From: Sanghuangporus weigelae
Taxonomy: Eukaryota > Basidiomycota > Agaricomycetes > Hymenochaetales > Hymenochaetaceae
Assembly: GCA_033182465.1 (NCBI GenBank)
Contig: CP137328.1
Span: 992,001 to 1,056,000 of the forward strand
Reading direction: 5' to 3'
Length of the DNA: 64,000 nt
A model generated the notes under the pieces. The model did not search any database. It saw only the letters and a program-made list of their open reading frames with translations, and was not told where the DNA came from. Of the stretch, positions 1 to 10,839 are shown piece after piece; position 1 is the stretch's first letter; each line of letters opens with the position of its first letter. The translations under genes and the position numbers were made by a program.

Positions 1-1075
1 AAACGCGAAAATCCTCTCTTTGATGCAGCGTGGACCAAAATATCGTGAGAGTCCTTGAGCTTGCAAGAAACACGTCTCTATACAAGAGCCGGGTAGCTGC
101 CTCGTTCCATGTCTTGTTGAGAAGGCATGCGGCGAATAATGAGGGTTGTAGGATAGATTTCGTATAAAGCCAAGGGCCACGATGGTTCGACCGTTCGATT
201 TCCCAGTAAGATAGGACTTCAAGTATGATGTCAAAGAGCAAGTTCATCAAAGGCCACGAAAACACGAGAGATCCATTTTTTATTATGTCTCCGGCGCCCC
301 GTTTTTGGAAAGTGATCTGCATCCATTTTACTGTAAAAAAAATCGCCGTCTCTCTCCTCATCGCTTGTAAAGAACATGTTACAATTGTAATCAAGTGCCT
401 CTGTATACTGTATACTTGTACACAGATATTGTATGAGCAAAAAAGCATAGTTAAAATAAAAAGATGCGCGAGGGACAGGAAGATTCTGACAAAAACGGGG
501 GCGATGAATCCACGTGATCGTTACCTTAAGTAATACGTCGGAGCTAAAATTTTCCACTCGCAGCAGCCTCCGAACCTTTCGTACGTACAAGCTCATGGAC
601 TAAGAAAGCTGACTTTTTTATGGACTAAGAAAGCTGACTAGTACATAGATCAGATGCCGAGGAACACAAACGATCCAACTAGCCATGAATCGGAAAGAAA
701 CCAAAGATAATGAAATCGCAAATAAAGAATAGAACGAGACGGACAATAATAATTATTGCACATGAACATAAGTGATAAGTACTGACCAGCATTCGACTTT
801 GACTTCTAACCTCATCTAACGATAACCTGCACATCTTCAACCCTCCTCATCATCATAGGAAATAACGTTACACAGACCACAGAAACATAGCAGAGCGTGG
901 TAGTAAAGACGAAATCCTATGACTTCCTCTTCAACCGATCAGTCAAGCAAATTAAACAAATTTGGTGAACCCTCTTCCGTAAGTAAAGGTGAGTGAGGCA
1001 GTCCGGAAAGAAAATGAGAGGTAGGTAGATTCCATCAAGTTTGAAGACGAAAAAGGGAGAAAAGACCGTGGGTGC
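1..1075. other. Non-coding flank, no gene recognised
   Basis: No open frame here shows family similarity or plausible splice structure. Two overlapping frames of about 100 and 120 codons at 225-596 on opposite strands look random: they have no domain and are rich in residues typical of AT-rich non-coding DNA. The only structure seen is a short direct repeat at 595-639. The right end is the 3' flank of the NADPH oxidase gene. Confidence 0.5.
595..639. repeat. 20 bp direct repeat
   Basis: The 20 bases ATGGACTAAGAAAGCTGACT occur at 595-614 and again, exactly, at 620-639, separated by five bases, four of them T. This could be a slippage or template-switch duplication. No function is suggested. 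Confidence 0.8.
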
Positions 1076-3201
1076 TTAGAAGTTCTCTGCATTAATAAAT
1101 ACAAAGATCAGTTATTTCGGTAAAGCTTGAAGGAATGAAAAATCAACAGACCTTTGCCAAAAAAGAATTTCGTCCCCTTCGGGCTCGAGTACTTGTTGGA
1201 CATGGAGTGCAGTGTACGTGACAGAACCGTAGGTCCACAGAAGAACTGAGAAGAGAAAAAGAGAACATATTCATCAATGGTCTCATATTCGATCAAGACA
1301 AACAAATAAAACATACCACGCCAACATCCGTGTCGGGATGGTTCTCCTTAATCGATGGGAAGACGCGGTCCCAGTTCGGCCTGCCGAAATGCGTGGGTGC
1401 GCGCAGTCCACTGATAGCGTCTTTCTCAGCGCCGACATCTTGGACCTATTCCGTATCACAGGCATAGGTCAGGTTATTTTGCGTTACGGCACGACCATAG
1501 CAACTAAAACGCACCATGATGTTCGTCGCATCCTCATCCTTAATCTTCGCAGTCAAATAAATACTGATCTCAATCCTGCGCATCGTGTCCTGGTCTTCAA
1601 TCGCCTTCAGGAGCGAGTGGAACCACTCAGCCGTGCCGAAATCACGAATGACCCAGATGAAGTAGACCTTCGACAGACGAGTCGGCTTGGAGTTGTTGAA
1701 AGAATTCATACGGTACCAGATGCTTTTCAAAATGGACGCGAACGGCGTAACACCGATACCCGCACCGACGAGAAGGACCGTCTCGTACTTGAGGAAATCT
1801 TCGGATGCTGAGCCAAAGGGTCCGTCGACCATAACGCGCGGAAGAACACGGTTGACAGGCGGTGGGACTACCCTGGGATCATCACCCTTTTCCGGCGCAC
1901 CCTTGGAATCAAAGTCGCATCCCAGCGCCTTGGCGAATGCGTTAGTGAAATCACCGACGACACGAATGTGCACGGAGATGTAGTCCTCCTCGGGCGCACT
2001 CGTGAGTGTGAACGGATGCCATTGGAAGTACGAAACTTCTGGGCAGCAAAGGAAGATGTACTGCCCCGCACGAGTAACGCATCTCTCCTTCTTGATCTGC
2101 ACTTCCAAGACCTTCGAAGGGTGCTGGATGACCTTGGAGATATAGGTACGGTGACGCGAGCGAACCTCACGGAGGACACGCTCGTAGATCCAGATAACAC
2201 CACCCACAAGCCAGTAACGCTGCACGACAAAAATCAGAAAATGTCATACTAAGTTCTTATCGAGTACATACCCAGAATACACCAATCGTGTTGAAGGAGC
2301 AGTACGGGGGCCTGTCAGGCTTAATCATGCAGAACATGCCGTGAAGCTGCCACATGATGAAGAAAATGATGAACAGGTGATGCGAGTACCAGAACCTCTC
2401 GAAGTGAGCACGACGCCTCTTCTCCGCGGCGAAGAACAGCATGATACCAAGCGCAAAGGTCATGATCCATCCAGTCCAACCAGGACCAGTGACAATATTC
2501 GCAAGGATGAAAACAACAATTCGTTGACCAGTGTTGTGAGCATCAGTATCAGCAATCGCGAGTTTCGCATAGTTGACCATGTGCGCAGCGATGTGAACGA
2601 AGGAGAAGAAGCCGATTGACCATCCAACCGCCTTGTGGAAAGTAATATTCTTGTCGAAGGGTATAATGTCGTTAAGCGCAGTTCGACGGAGGAAGGAGAT
2701 GAAGTTGCGGCAGACGGGAAGCAGGATGAAGATCACATCGACGTGAAGGACGAGAGCGGCGGTACGAGCGATGACTAGAATTAGCAATATCATAAGAAAC
2801 CAAATGGTTAGTATTTTTCCAACTTGCTCACCGAAAGTGACTCCGAAAGTCGCTCGAGATCCCACCAAGTTGTCCTTGTTCGCATAATGAAGCCAGCCAA
2901 ACGTGAAGACGAAGATGTGTAGGAAGAGGAAGATATAGAAGAAGAGGCGACGCCCTCCCTCGTTGATCATCCAAAGATCCCAACGCTCCTTCAATGAAAG
3001 CTTCTTCGCGTCCATCGGCTGAGAGCTGCCCATTCCTCGCATTGTCGGGATACGCATGAGACCCTGCATGCGTTGCCTCTCTGTCTTATTTCGCTGTAAG
3101 TGGGTGCTGCCCATGTTTAGGGGGAGATCTGGGTGGGCGTCGAGCGCCGGGCCTCTATCAGAGAAGTCGAGGCCGGATGATCTGTTACTGTTGTACGCCA
3201 T
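1076..3201 (-). CDS. nox: NADPH oxidase (Nox family, NoxB-like)
   Basis: This enzyme moves electrons from NADPH through FAD and two hemes across a membrane to oxygen, making superoxide used in fungal differentiation signalling. Six exons were read: 3201-2832, 2774-2272, 2219-1515, 1445-1317, 1245-1152 and 1086-1076. They give 603 residues. Seen: an N-terminal extension of about 70 residues, then six hydrophobic segments of the ferric-reductase domain. Heme-type histidines lie near 170 and 184 (frame NITFHKAVGW...FVHIAAH), with a second pair in FWYSHHL...QLHG. Next come the FAD motif HPFTLTSAP, the NADPH motif VGAGIGVTPF and the CGP motif. The last exon is only 11 bases and supplies the family's usual C-terminal Glu-Asn-Phe. 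Without it the frame runs into unrelated residues. The N-terminal extension and INEGGRR segment suggest the NoxB rather than NoxA branch; that is inference from memory of the families. Confidence 0.95.
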
Positions 3202-6200
3202 CTTTGATCAATGTTCCGTGCAAGTCTGGTGGTCTTGTCCTGTCTAATGTTTTGAAATAAAGAAGAAAAGAAATAAACGAGCGAGCGCGCTGCGCTGGAA
3301 GGGAAGGGATAGAGAGCTAAAGAAAGCGAGAAGAGATGACCGTCCTGCGGGGCGATATGAAGGCAGGAGACTGAGGGAGTGGGTAGAAGACAAAGGAGGA
3401 CAGAACGGCCATCACTATGGTTGTCACGTTTCCTTGACAGTGTCTATGCCCTTATTCGGAAATTTACTCACGCACTCGTCCGCCGAGTGACCGTCACTGT
3501 GACGCAGATATCTTTTTCTGATGCAGGCCCTTCGGCTTGATCGTATTTATTTCTGACTAACTGCTGGGCGACGGCGACGGCTAACAGCACTCAAAATGTC
3601 CTTTCATCCAGGTTTCCGCCTCGCGCTGTCTCTAGCCGGTGGACGTCGGCATTCTCTCTCCTCGACATCGGCATCCAAATTCCTTGACAGTTCGTCGTGC
3701 AGTTCTATATAGCCAGACTTACTTAGCTAGATCTGGCTATACAACTCACGGAACCGCCGGAGTCCCGTATTCTATGGCAGATCATGGTGGCTTCATCAAA
3801 ATGGCGTTCCGATACGACTACTCGCAAGACGCTGCAAGGAAATTCGCGAGCCTCGCGGTGAGCATAACGAATTATTCATCGCTTCCCGTCTCCAAGTCTC
3901 TTTCAAGAAAGAAAAAGCACATTGATTCGACAAAAGAAATATCAAATCAGAAGTCACGAACGATTTCACACCTTATCCATTCTTTCCCAGCAAGGTCAAA
4001 AATAAACTAACTAACCACAGCCGATCCAATCTATTTTCTGTTATTTTTTAACTCGTTGGACGGTGCCGACAGTCGACATGTAATTCGCATGTGAGTAGGA
4101 ACAGGTATCCATGAGTTATTTAAAGGTACTAAGCGACAAACATATGCCGAAGATCGGAGGAAATGGGAGCCAAACATTTTCCAGCCTGCACTATTACTGC
4201 TGCCCAGTAATAATCAATCACTGAGACGGTGTCCGCAGCACACTTCGTTCTAGTCTCGATTGCAGCTCGACAACGGCCTCCTCCTACTCCCGTGCACCAT
4301 ATCCACATATCTTTTTTAGTTTGGACAGAAGACCACCTTGCATTTGCAAAAGCCACGTCCGCAGGAGATTGATACAGATGCCAAACGGGAAATCAGGAAT
4401 CAAATTCCTCATCTCCGGCATCTCTAAATCATCACCGTAGATCATAGATCAAAGATGACAGAGCCACAAATGACAGAGGCGCGCGAACGACCTGACCCGG
4501 AACTGTAACGCTTGCATCAAGATGTCTCGACTGTGTAGAGATGATGCTGTGAAAATTGTTCTCCTGTGGCACCTCGGGTTCATCAAGTTTATCACCTAGC
4601 ATGATGAGCGCTCAGAGTCAACGCCGAGGTATATAAGTATGCCGGATGCCCGTGAGCCACCTGTGGCTGCACTCTTTTGATTATGTTCCCTCTGATTTCT
4701 GGAGCCTGAGGAACGTTTTCTTATAACGGTGAGAAAAGCACGACTTTCGTATGTAACGCGTCCTTTTCTTGTACACAGTACCCCACAACGGTATCTGCAC
4801 CCCTTAATGAGTTACAGAACGACAAGAACATGTTTAAAGTGGAATTTGGAATATATATGATAGCTTTAGAGCTCTCCATCATCTGTTCCTCGTCTCTCTT
4901 GAGACAGCTGAGGTTCTGAGAGCACGGACCCTTCCGGACTCCTCAGACTCCTCTTTACGTCCGGGGCGCTTTCTCTCAGGCCATGATCTGTCTGGATCAA
5001 CGGTCCCATCATCCTCCAACACTGCGTTTCTAAGGACTCCGTTTCGGAGGAATTATGGTTCGCCTGCGACTCTTCAAGTTCCCTTTGCTTTGATTGCCTA
5101 CGCTCCTTGCGCGGAAGGTGATGCAACAGCGCTTCATCAGCTTGCGCGCTGTTATGGAAGAGAGGGAAGAGAGTAGTTGCCCTTCTCTCCCGGGTGCAGA
5201 GTGCCAGAAGAGAAGAAATATTGGAACCGGATGCGGGGGCGGGACGAGACCTTCTCGGAACCTCCTAGTTATTCCATCTCCTTACTTAAGTAGAACTGAC
5301 CGAAAGACATGAATCCTGAATTGATCACTGTAAGGCGAAAAGGTCTATTCAGAAAAAGAATGATGGTGTATGTGCAGTAAATATCACCGCCATCGAACAA
5401 CCAGTTGATCATAGGAGGTATAGAAGACGCAATTTATTTTGCTTTCATTCTCCTTGTTATTCCTGTTCCTGGTACCTGCAGGGAAGTTTCATGCTCGAAA
5501 CCTACGCGCAAGCGATTCAATAGAGCCGCCGGGTTGAGGCAGGCATAATAGGTAGAGAAGGCGTGAGAGGGACCAAGAGGTGCAACCACCCGCCGGCCAA
5601 GATGCTTGTGAAAAGCAATCATCTCATCCGAACCTTCCACCGTGCTCTTCCGGCAACATATACTTATTGTGAGTATCTTATTTTTCACCCACCCCGAGTC
5701 ATTCGAGTCTCTACTTACTATTCTTAGGTTGCTCCTACTTAACATGGATTGGAATCATTGTAGACTTCGAGGCTCCCGGGTCCGACGACGACGCAGGAGT
5801 CAAAAGGAATGAAGTCGGAGACGTTGCCTTTATCCTCGAATGCCAGTAGTTTACTGTTCAAATTCCCAGTTAGCCGCGCTGCGAATTCAGGCCAGTGTAT
5901 ATATGTTTCACTCACCGCCGAATATTCAAAACGGAAGGAATAACAACAGCTGCCATGAACAAGAGCAAGTAGATGGAGGCGTTGCTTTCATCGCTTAATC
6001 TGTTGTGCAGTTGCAGAACTTGGGTTTTGGCCTGCCAAAGACAAGCGCCGGTAATATTTTGCATACAGCAGGAAACGTTTTGTCGAGATACCGAATTCCC
6101 CGGTTGAGGTACGCGTCGCGAGCACCAAGAATATTGAAAGCGGATCGTCAGAGCAAATCACTTATATATTCGAGAGATTTCCGATGTCGGAGCTTTTTTG

Positions 6201-7003
6201 AAATCGAGATCCAGACACCATAGGAAAGCAGAAGAAAGCGTAGAAAGTCGAAGCAAGAAGGGTATTGAATCCAAGGATGACCGCCGAAGCGAAGTGAAGA
6301 TTGAGGTTCGTGAGAGCAAGCCGGTGAGGAGTCACAAGTAATTGTCCGCCCGTATTCTGGTTTCACGCCGTCTCACTCCAGCTATCTTCAAACAGTAAGC
6401 GAATTCGTCTCAAAGCTAGCAGACGTTGTGTGGTAATCATCAACGAAGAGCGTTGCGAATCCGAGTCGGAGGTGTTTTCCTTATCATCAGATAGTGAGAA
6501 GATTGAAGCGCTATACTTAATTGCGGCGTGAACGCTCTTCAGGTCGCACACTGACAACCGCTTGCCAACAAAGCCTTCGGTTAGATACTGCTAATCAAAT
6601 AGATGGTCCCAGTGGGAGACGGTGAAATTTGATGCTGTATAGTTTCTTCATTATCAATATTAATGCCCTGGGGAGACACGTACATATTCAGCAATGAGAA
6701 TTTTGGAAAGCAGACATCAAAAGTGCTTTGATTTTTTTTGCGCTTCTTGAATGAAGTTCGGCTGTAGCGTGTTTGAAAAGTGAGATAGTGAAGAAAAGAG
6801 ACTTCAGTATTAAAGCGGCCGCAACAGACGAGAAACCGAGGTATTCTGTGCGGAGGTGAGAAACAAAGTCTTCAATGAAAATCATTCCGAAGCACAATAG
6901 ACCATTATGTGAGATTATCGAGTACGAGAGGGAATATTGCGGTCTAACAAGCGTCAGAACAGATAGAAATGGCTAATCTCAACAAGACACTCACGGACCA
7001 CTC
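3202..7003. other. Long region without a confident gene
   Basis: No complete gene could be built in these 3.8 kb. Frames at 3639-4010 (plus), 4129-4356 (minus) and 4866-5126 (minus) lack domains and splice support. The stretch 5434-6080 has coding-like reading on the minus strand and is listed separately. The left 400 bases include the divergent promoter side of the NADPH oxidase gene, which starts at 3201. Confidence 0.5.
5434..6080 (-). pseudogene. Possible gene fragment, unrecognised
   Basis: Three consecutive minus-strand stretches read like exons. The first (about 6044-5913) encodes a helix-like LHNRLSDESNAS followed by a hydrophobic run and ends at a GTGAGT donor. The second, near 5880-5745, reads GNVSDFIPFDSCVVVG. 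The third (5700-5434) reads LGRRVVAPLGPSHAFSTYYA and stops at 5434. The first exon resembles the middle domain of fungal Zn2Cys6 regulators only loosely. I could not join the stretches in one frame with good splice sites, so this may be a decayed gene or a chance set of frames. Confidence 0.25.
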
Positions 7004-7850
7004 TTAAGATGATTTTTCTGAGCTGCTAGTCTCGTTCGTCTCACTCTCTGCTTTTATAGCTTTCGGTGCGGCCTCCACCAAATTCGCCGCTTCCATCTCC
7101 TGCTTCACAATACTCCTCGCAACCTCCTCCACGCGCTGTCGATCTGTGATATTCTCCAGTTTCTGCGACTCCAACATGGTCGCTGACGTCCTTTCCGCAT
7201 GTTTCCGACCAATGCTCACCGGGGCGCGTCGCCAGCGCACAATGCGCACCCCAATCCCAGGTTGAGGGTGTGACTGAATGTAGTGTATCCACCGATCCAC
7301 AACACTGTCATTTGCATCCCAGGCTTTGATCATTCGCTTATGCACGCGTCGCTCGAAGTTTTCCTGCGCTTTCTTATGGGCGAACGGACCCTTCGGGACA
7401 GTCCACAGACTCCTCTGTGTCGGAAGTCGAATGATCTCGCTCACAGGAATTGCCAAAGAAGACGCAGCGTGCGACGCGAAGTGCATGAAGAGGTCCAAGT
7501 CGCGATGCTGGTACCCGCGTACGTGAATAATTGCGACTGGTATCCCGTGCGTCTTTTCGTGTCGTAGCGGAGCGAGAACCGCACGCCCGGGAACGACTCT
7601 CGAAGCATACTCACGCTCAGTCATTTCTGGAGTAACCATCAGTATTCGCTCCGTGGGTTCATTTGCACTGCTCGAAGGCTGCACGGGTGTTGACGGGGAC
7701 TCAGTCGCAAATTCGCGAAGGAAAGGTAACCTAGAGTCGAAGTAAGCGGGGGCAAGATTCAGGGTAAAAGTAGACCTACCTTGGTCGGAGACCCTGCTTC
7801 AGCAATCTCTCGCACGTAAGGAGACTCGATTTTGCTTGTCTCGCTAGCAT
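7004..7850 (-). CDS. RSM10: Mitochondrial ribosomal protein S10 (uS10m)
   Basis: Small-subunit protein of the mitochondrial ribosome. Two exons, 7850-7780 and 7730-7004, encode 265 residues. The first exon starts MLARQAKSSLL and is rich in Arg, Ser and Leu without acidic residues over about the first 13 positions, as expected of a mitochondrial import sequence. The uS10 core follows, with the family signature LPTQRSLWTVPKGPFAHKK and FERRVHKRMIKAWD. The C-terminal 60 residues after the core are charged and low in complexity, typical of fungal mitoribosomal extensions. The start was chosen because the upstream exon gives the presequence and joins in phase through a clean GTAGGT donor. The next gene on the minus strand ends at 8846, so about 1 kb separates them. 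Confidence 0.92.
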
Positions 7851-8845
7851 TTTTCTGACTGACTGCACCGTAATCGCAGAATGCTCACGGTACGTACGCA
7901 ACTTGAAGAGAGCGAAATTTCAGATGAAGATCTACTTCGTCACGTGACGTGATGCGGCGTTCTCGACGAAGCGACTTATCGACATGTTCTTCTGATAGCA
8001 GTCAGATTGAAGAAACCGTGTTAACAGTGTGTATGTATGTATATATACAAATGTACAGCGTGCAAATAATAGATTGCAAATGATGCCAAATGCCAAAAAA
8101 AGTAAGAGAAAAGAAATCTTGAAAGATCGTGCGTGCAATCAGATGCGTGAAATATCAAACAAGAACAAACCATGTCCAGCACAAAGCGATCATTCGCGCG
8201 TATACACGTATACGGCGGTGGCAGAAAGCAGGTGGAACATCGCATAAAAATACACCACTTTAAATCCCAATGAAGAATCGAAATCTGAAATCTCGTTTCA
8301 AGAGCCATCATCCCAACAGGAGAATCTATCAATGAGGTTGTGGAGAGGACCAATATTGGTCGAGCAGATAAAAGTATAGAAGGCTGTATAATTCCCACGA
8401 ACGTATCAGCGAAGCATCGAGAAATGAAGAGACGAAGGAACGCACTTTTCAAAGAGCGACAAAACCGGATGCATGATTACAACAACCGGAAGGGCAAAAG
8501 TTTCGACGTATCCGGGTAACTCATAGAACCTCGAGTAGATCATATAGTCCGTGTAGGCTCCGTGCAGAAGTGTATGTACAATGATCCCAGCATGTCATTG
8601 AGGAAGTGCAGCCTCCTGGCAGGGCAAGTGACTGCAACGGAAGTTTTATGAAGTCGTCGAGCAACCATGAGGCGAACTGAAAGAGAACACATTTCATGAG
8701 CAAAACAAGTGCCAGACTCATTAATAGCTGTGTTCAAACCAACCTCGACGTGCACCAAAACACTGACTAGAGATACAATCCAATGGCAATGAAGAAAAAG
8801 AAGTAAAAATACAACCTGCATCGGCAAACTCCAGACCACCTATCA
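7851..8845. other. Intergenic, no gene seen
   Basis: This is upstream of the S10 gene and downstream of the kinase gene. Minus-strand frames at 8021-8452 and 8540-8839 have no recognisable domain and overlap AT-rich sequence with TATA-like runs near 8032-8048. I regard them as chance frames. Confidence 0.5.
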
Positions 8846-10313
8846 TCATCGTCTTGATAATTGGATCGAGTTCATCTCAGCTTCCATAGCGGCACGGGCT
8901 TCGCATGCCTCACAGAACCGGCGTCGCCTCTGGCTCCCTCCTCCCACAGAGCTCGGCCCACTCGCGGACCGCTTCTTCGCTGCCCGGTTCCATACCCGGT
9001 CGCCTACGACAGTCCAGTCGAACTGTCCATCATATTCGATGCCCTCGCGCTTCGCAAGGTCATGGAAGAGTTTTCGGCACCCAGCGTAATCAGGAAGGTC
9101 CTCGAACGCTAGGCTCCGCACGTATCGGTAGAAAATATCGAATTCGGTCGGCAAGCCTGCCGTAATAGCCCCAGATTCTTCAGCAGCAAGCTTTACCACG
9201 AGGACCTTATCCCACCCGATTTTAGGATTCTTATCTGCTTCTGGAGGAGGCTTCACTTTTCTCCAGGGCAGTGTCCCACGAAGGAAATAGATGAGTGTGT
9301 AAGCCAAGGACTCGAGATCATCACGCCGTGAGCAGTCTAATATTAGAGCGACGTCATCAGTTCCACTTTTCAACTCAAGCGGATCGGAAACAAGGCGCTT
9401 CCGATGCAATCACGTACCTTCGCCTCTGTGCGTGTTGATGCTGGCAAACAGTGGCGTCCCAACGCCGTGAGTGTCACACTGCGTGTTCTTGATATGTTTG
9501 CCAGTTCCGCTATTTGCATACTTCTTCGCCAACCCGAAGTCAATTACGTTCACCCGGTCGCAGGACGACGGCCGCGAGGACGAGTATACGTCCGGGCCCA
9601 TGAGGAAGTTGGCAGGCTTAATATCACGATGGACCCAATCGCGTGAATGAATGAATTCAATGAGTGAAAGCTAGGAAAACAATGAAAGTCAGCTTCCCAT
9701 CCCAATTGAGCCTAGCGGACTAATGTGGGAATATTCGGGAGAAGGTGGTCAGAAAGAGACGGGAGTTGAACGACTCCCGTCGTTTAGCTCCCGTGGCTCC
9801 CCCTTCACCACCACGCCTGGTGGTGATTGGGAATAAAGGACGAAACAATAAAAGAAGAAAAAATCCGAGGAAATGCTCACCATCTGGTCGGCAAGTAAAA
9901 GGACGGTCTTCAACGAAAACTGTTTGTTGCAAATTTTGTGTAGATCTTCTAGCGATGGACCCAGTAGGTCAAGCACCAAAACATTGTAGTCGCCTTGTTT
10001 TCCAGACCACATCATCCAAGGAACACCAGGTCCTCCCATAAGCGTCTTGTATATCCGGGATTCTTGCATGAGCATCGAACGTTTGGCATTCGCCGACTCG
10101 ACCTTAATGGCGACCTCTTTTCCAGCAATAGTGTGCGTTCCCATGTATACAGAGCCTATACGCCCAATACAAATAGCATTGACAAAAGCGAAACCAAAAT
10201 TAGAAAAATGCTTGGAGCGGGCTGACGCCGTGGCTTGAAACGATGAGCGTACCGCAACCCCCAAAGCCTATTTCCTCCTCTATCCTATACTTCCCACCAA
10301 ATGTGATTTCCAT
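8846..10313 (-). CDS. Casein kinase 1-like serine/threonine kinase
   Basis: A CK1-family protein kinase, which phosphorylates serine or threonine, usually in acidic or primed contexts. Four exons (10313-10253, 10155-9881, 9670-9418, 9336-8846) encode 359 residues. Seen: a glycine-rich loop split by intron 1 (IGFGGCG-SVYMG), VAIK lysine at residue 38, GGPGVPWMMW and GDYNVLVLDLLGPSLEDL typical of CK1, HRDIKPANF with catalytic Asp at about 128, and DFG at about 156. CSRRDDLESLAY follows, where the family has the same block without an APE motif. About 14 residues are inserted between HRDIKPANFLMG and DFG. The C-terminal tail is short and basic (SQRRRR), with no cysteine pair for lipid anchoring, so this is not a yeast Yck-type membrane kinase. 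Intron 2 is 210 bp, unusually long for this window, and carries two perfect hairpins. Confidence 0.93.
9758..9825. repeat. Two inverted repeats inside a kinase-gene intron
   Basis: GACGGGAGT and ACTCCCGTC form a nine-base stem around six bases at 9758-9781. CACCACCA and TGGTGGTG form an eight-base stem around four bases at 9806-9825. Both lie in intron 2 of the casein kinase gene. They could be remains of a small inverted-repeat element or structured intron RNA. Confidence 0.7.
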
Positions 10314-10839
10314 GTCTCCTGGATACGAGCGAGTGAGAGCGCTACCGTGACAGCTTGACGGAGATGTTAGTGAATTAGGACAAAGGTGCGGGTAGATGGC
10401 GGTAAGAAGCCAACAAGAAATTCGCGGATTATATCCGGATTTGTCCTTGTCCTGTGATGACAACAGCGCGTCCGTCACAGTCACGTCTGATATTTCCTTT
10501 TTCTCAAAATTTCTTCAACCCAAATTTCCCACAGTCGAAAAATCATTTTAAATACTCTATGCATCGAATACGTGAATGGCGGGTATCTTCCTGTATGGCT
10601 ATATGCTGATAGAGATGTGCTAACTCTAGGCTCTTGCGCGGCGAGGCAAGATGTCTCGGATAATCCAATGAAATAAGGAACGTCTCATCAAGAAAGATCG
10701 AAAAAAAGAATGAATGAACGACAGTGTGTCAGAAATGCTGAGAGAACCCTAGGGAAAAGAGCTGCGAATAAACATGTATAAGATTAAGCGGAAACAAGTG
10801 GCGGGCATCATGCGAACGAGAATGAGAATACATAACATT
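10314..10839. other. Intergenic, no gene seen
   Basis: Promoter side of the kinase gene (start 10313) and 3' flank of the GH79 gene (stop at 10840). No coding frame with domain similarity was found. Confidence 0.6.

Noticed and set aside
225-596. Overlapping frames of about 100 and 120 codons on both strands
   Set aside because: No domain, no splice context, and residue make-up typical of AT-rich non-coding DNA.
3639-4010. 123-codon plus-strand frame upstream of the NADPH oxidase gene
   Set aside because: No recognisable motif; lysine/serine-rich end looks like translated AT-rich DNA.
4866-5126. 86-codon minus-strand frame with a basic RKERRQSKQRELEE stretch, bZIP-like at first sight
   Set aside because: No leucine heptads follow, and no neighbouring exon could be joined.
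8021-8452. 143-codon minus-strand frame
   Set aside because: Cysteine and aromatic-rich without pattern; lies in 5' flank of the S10 gene.
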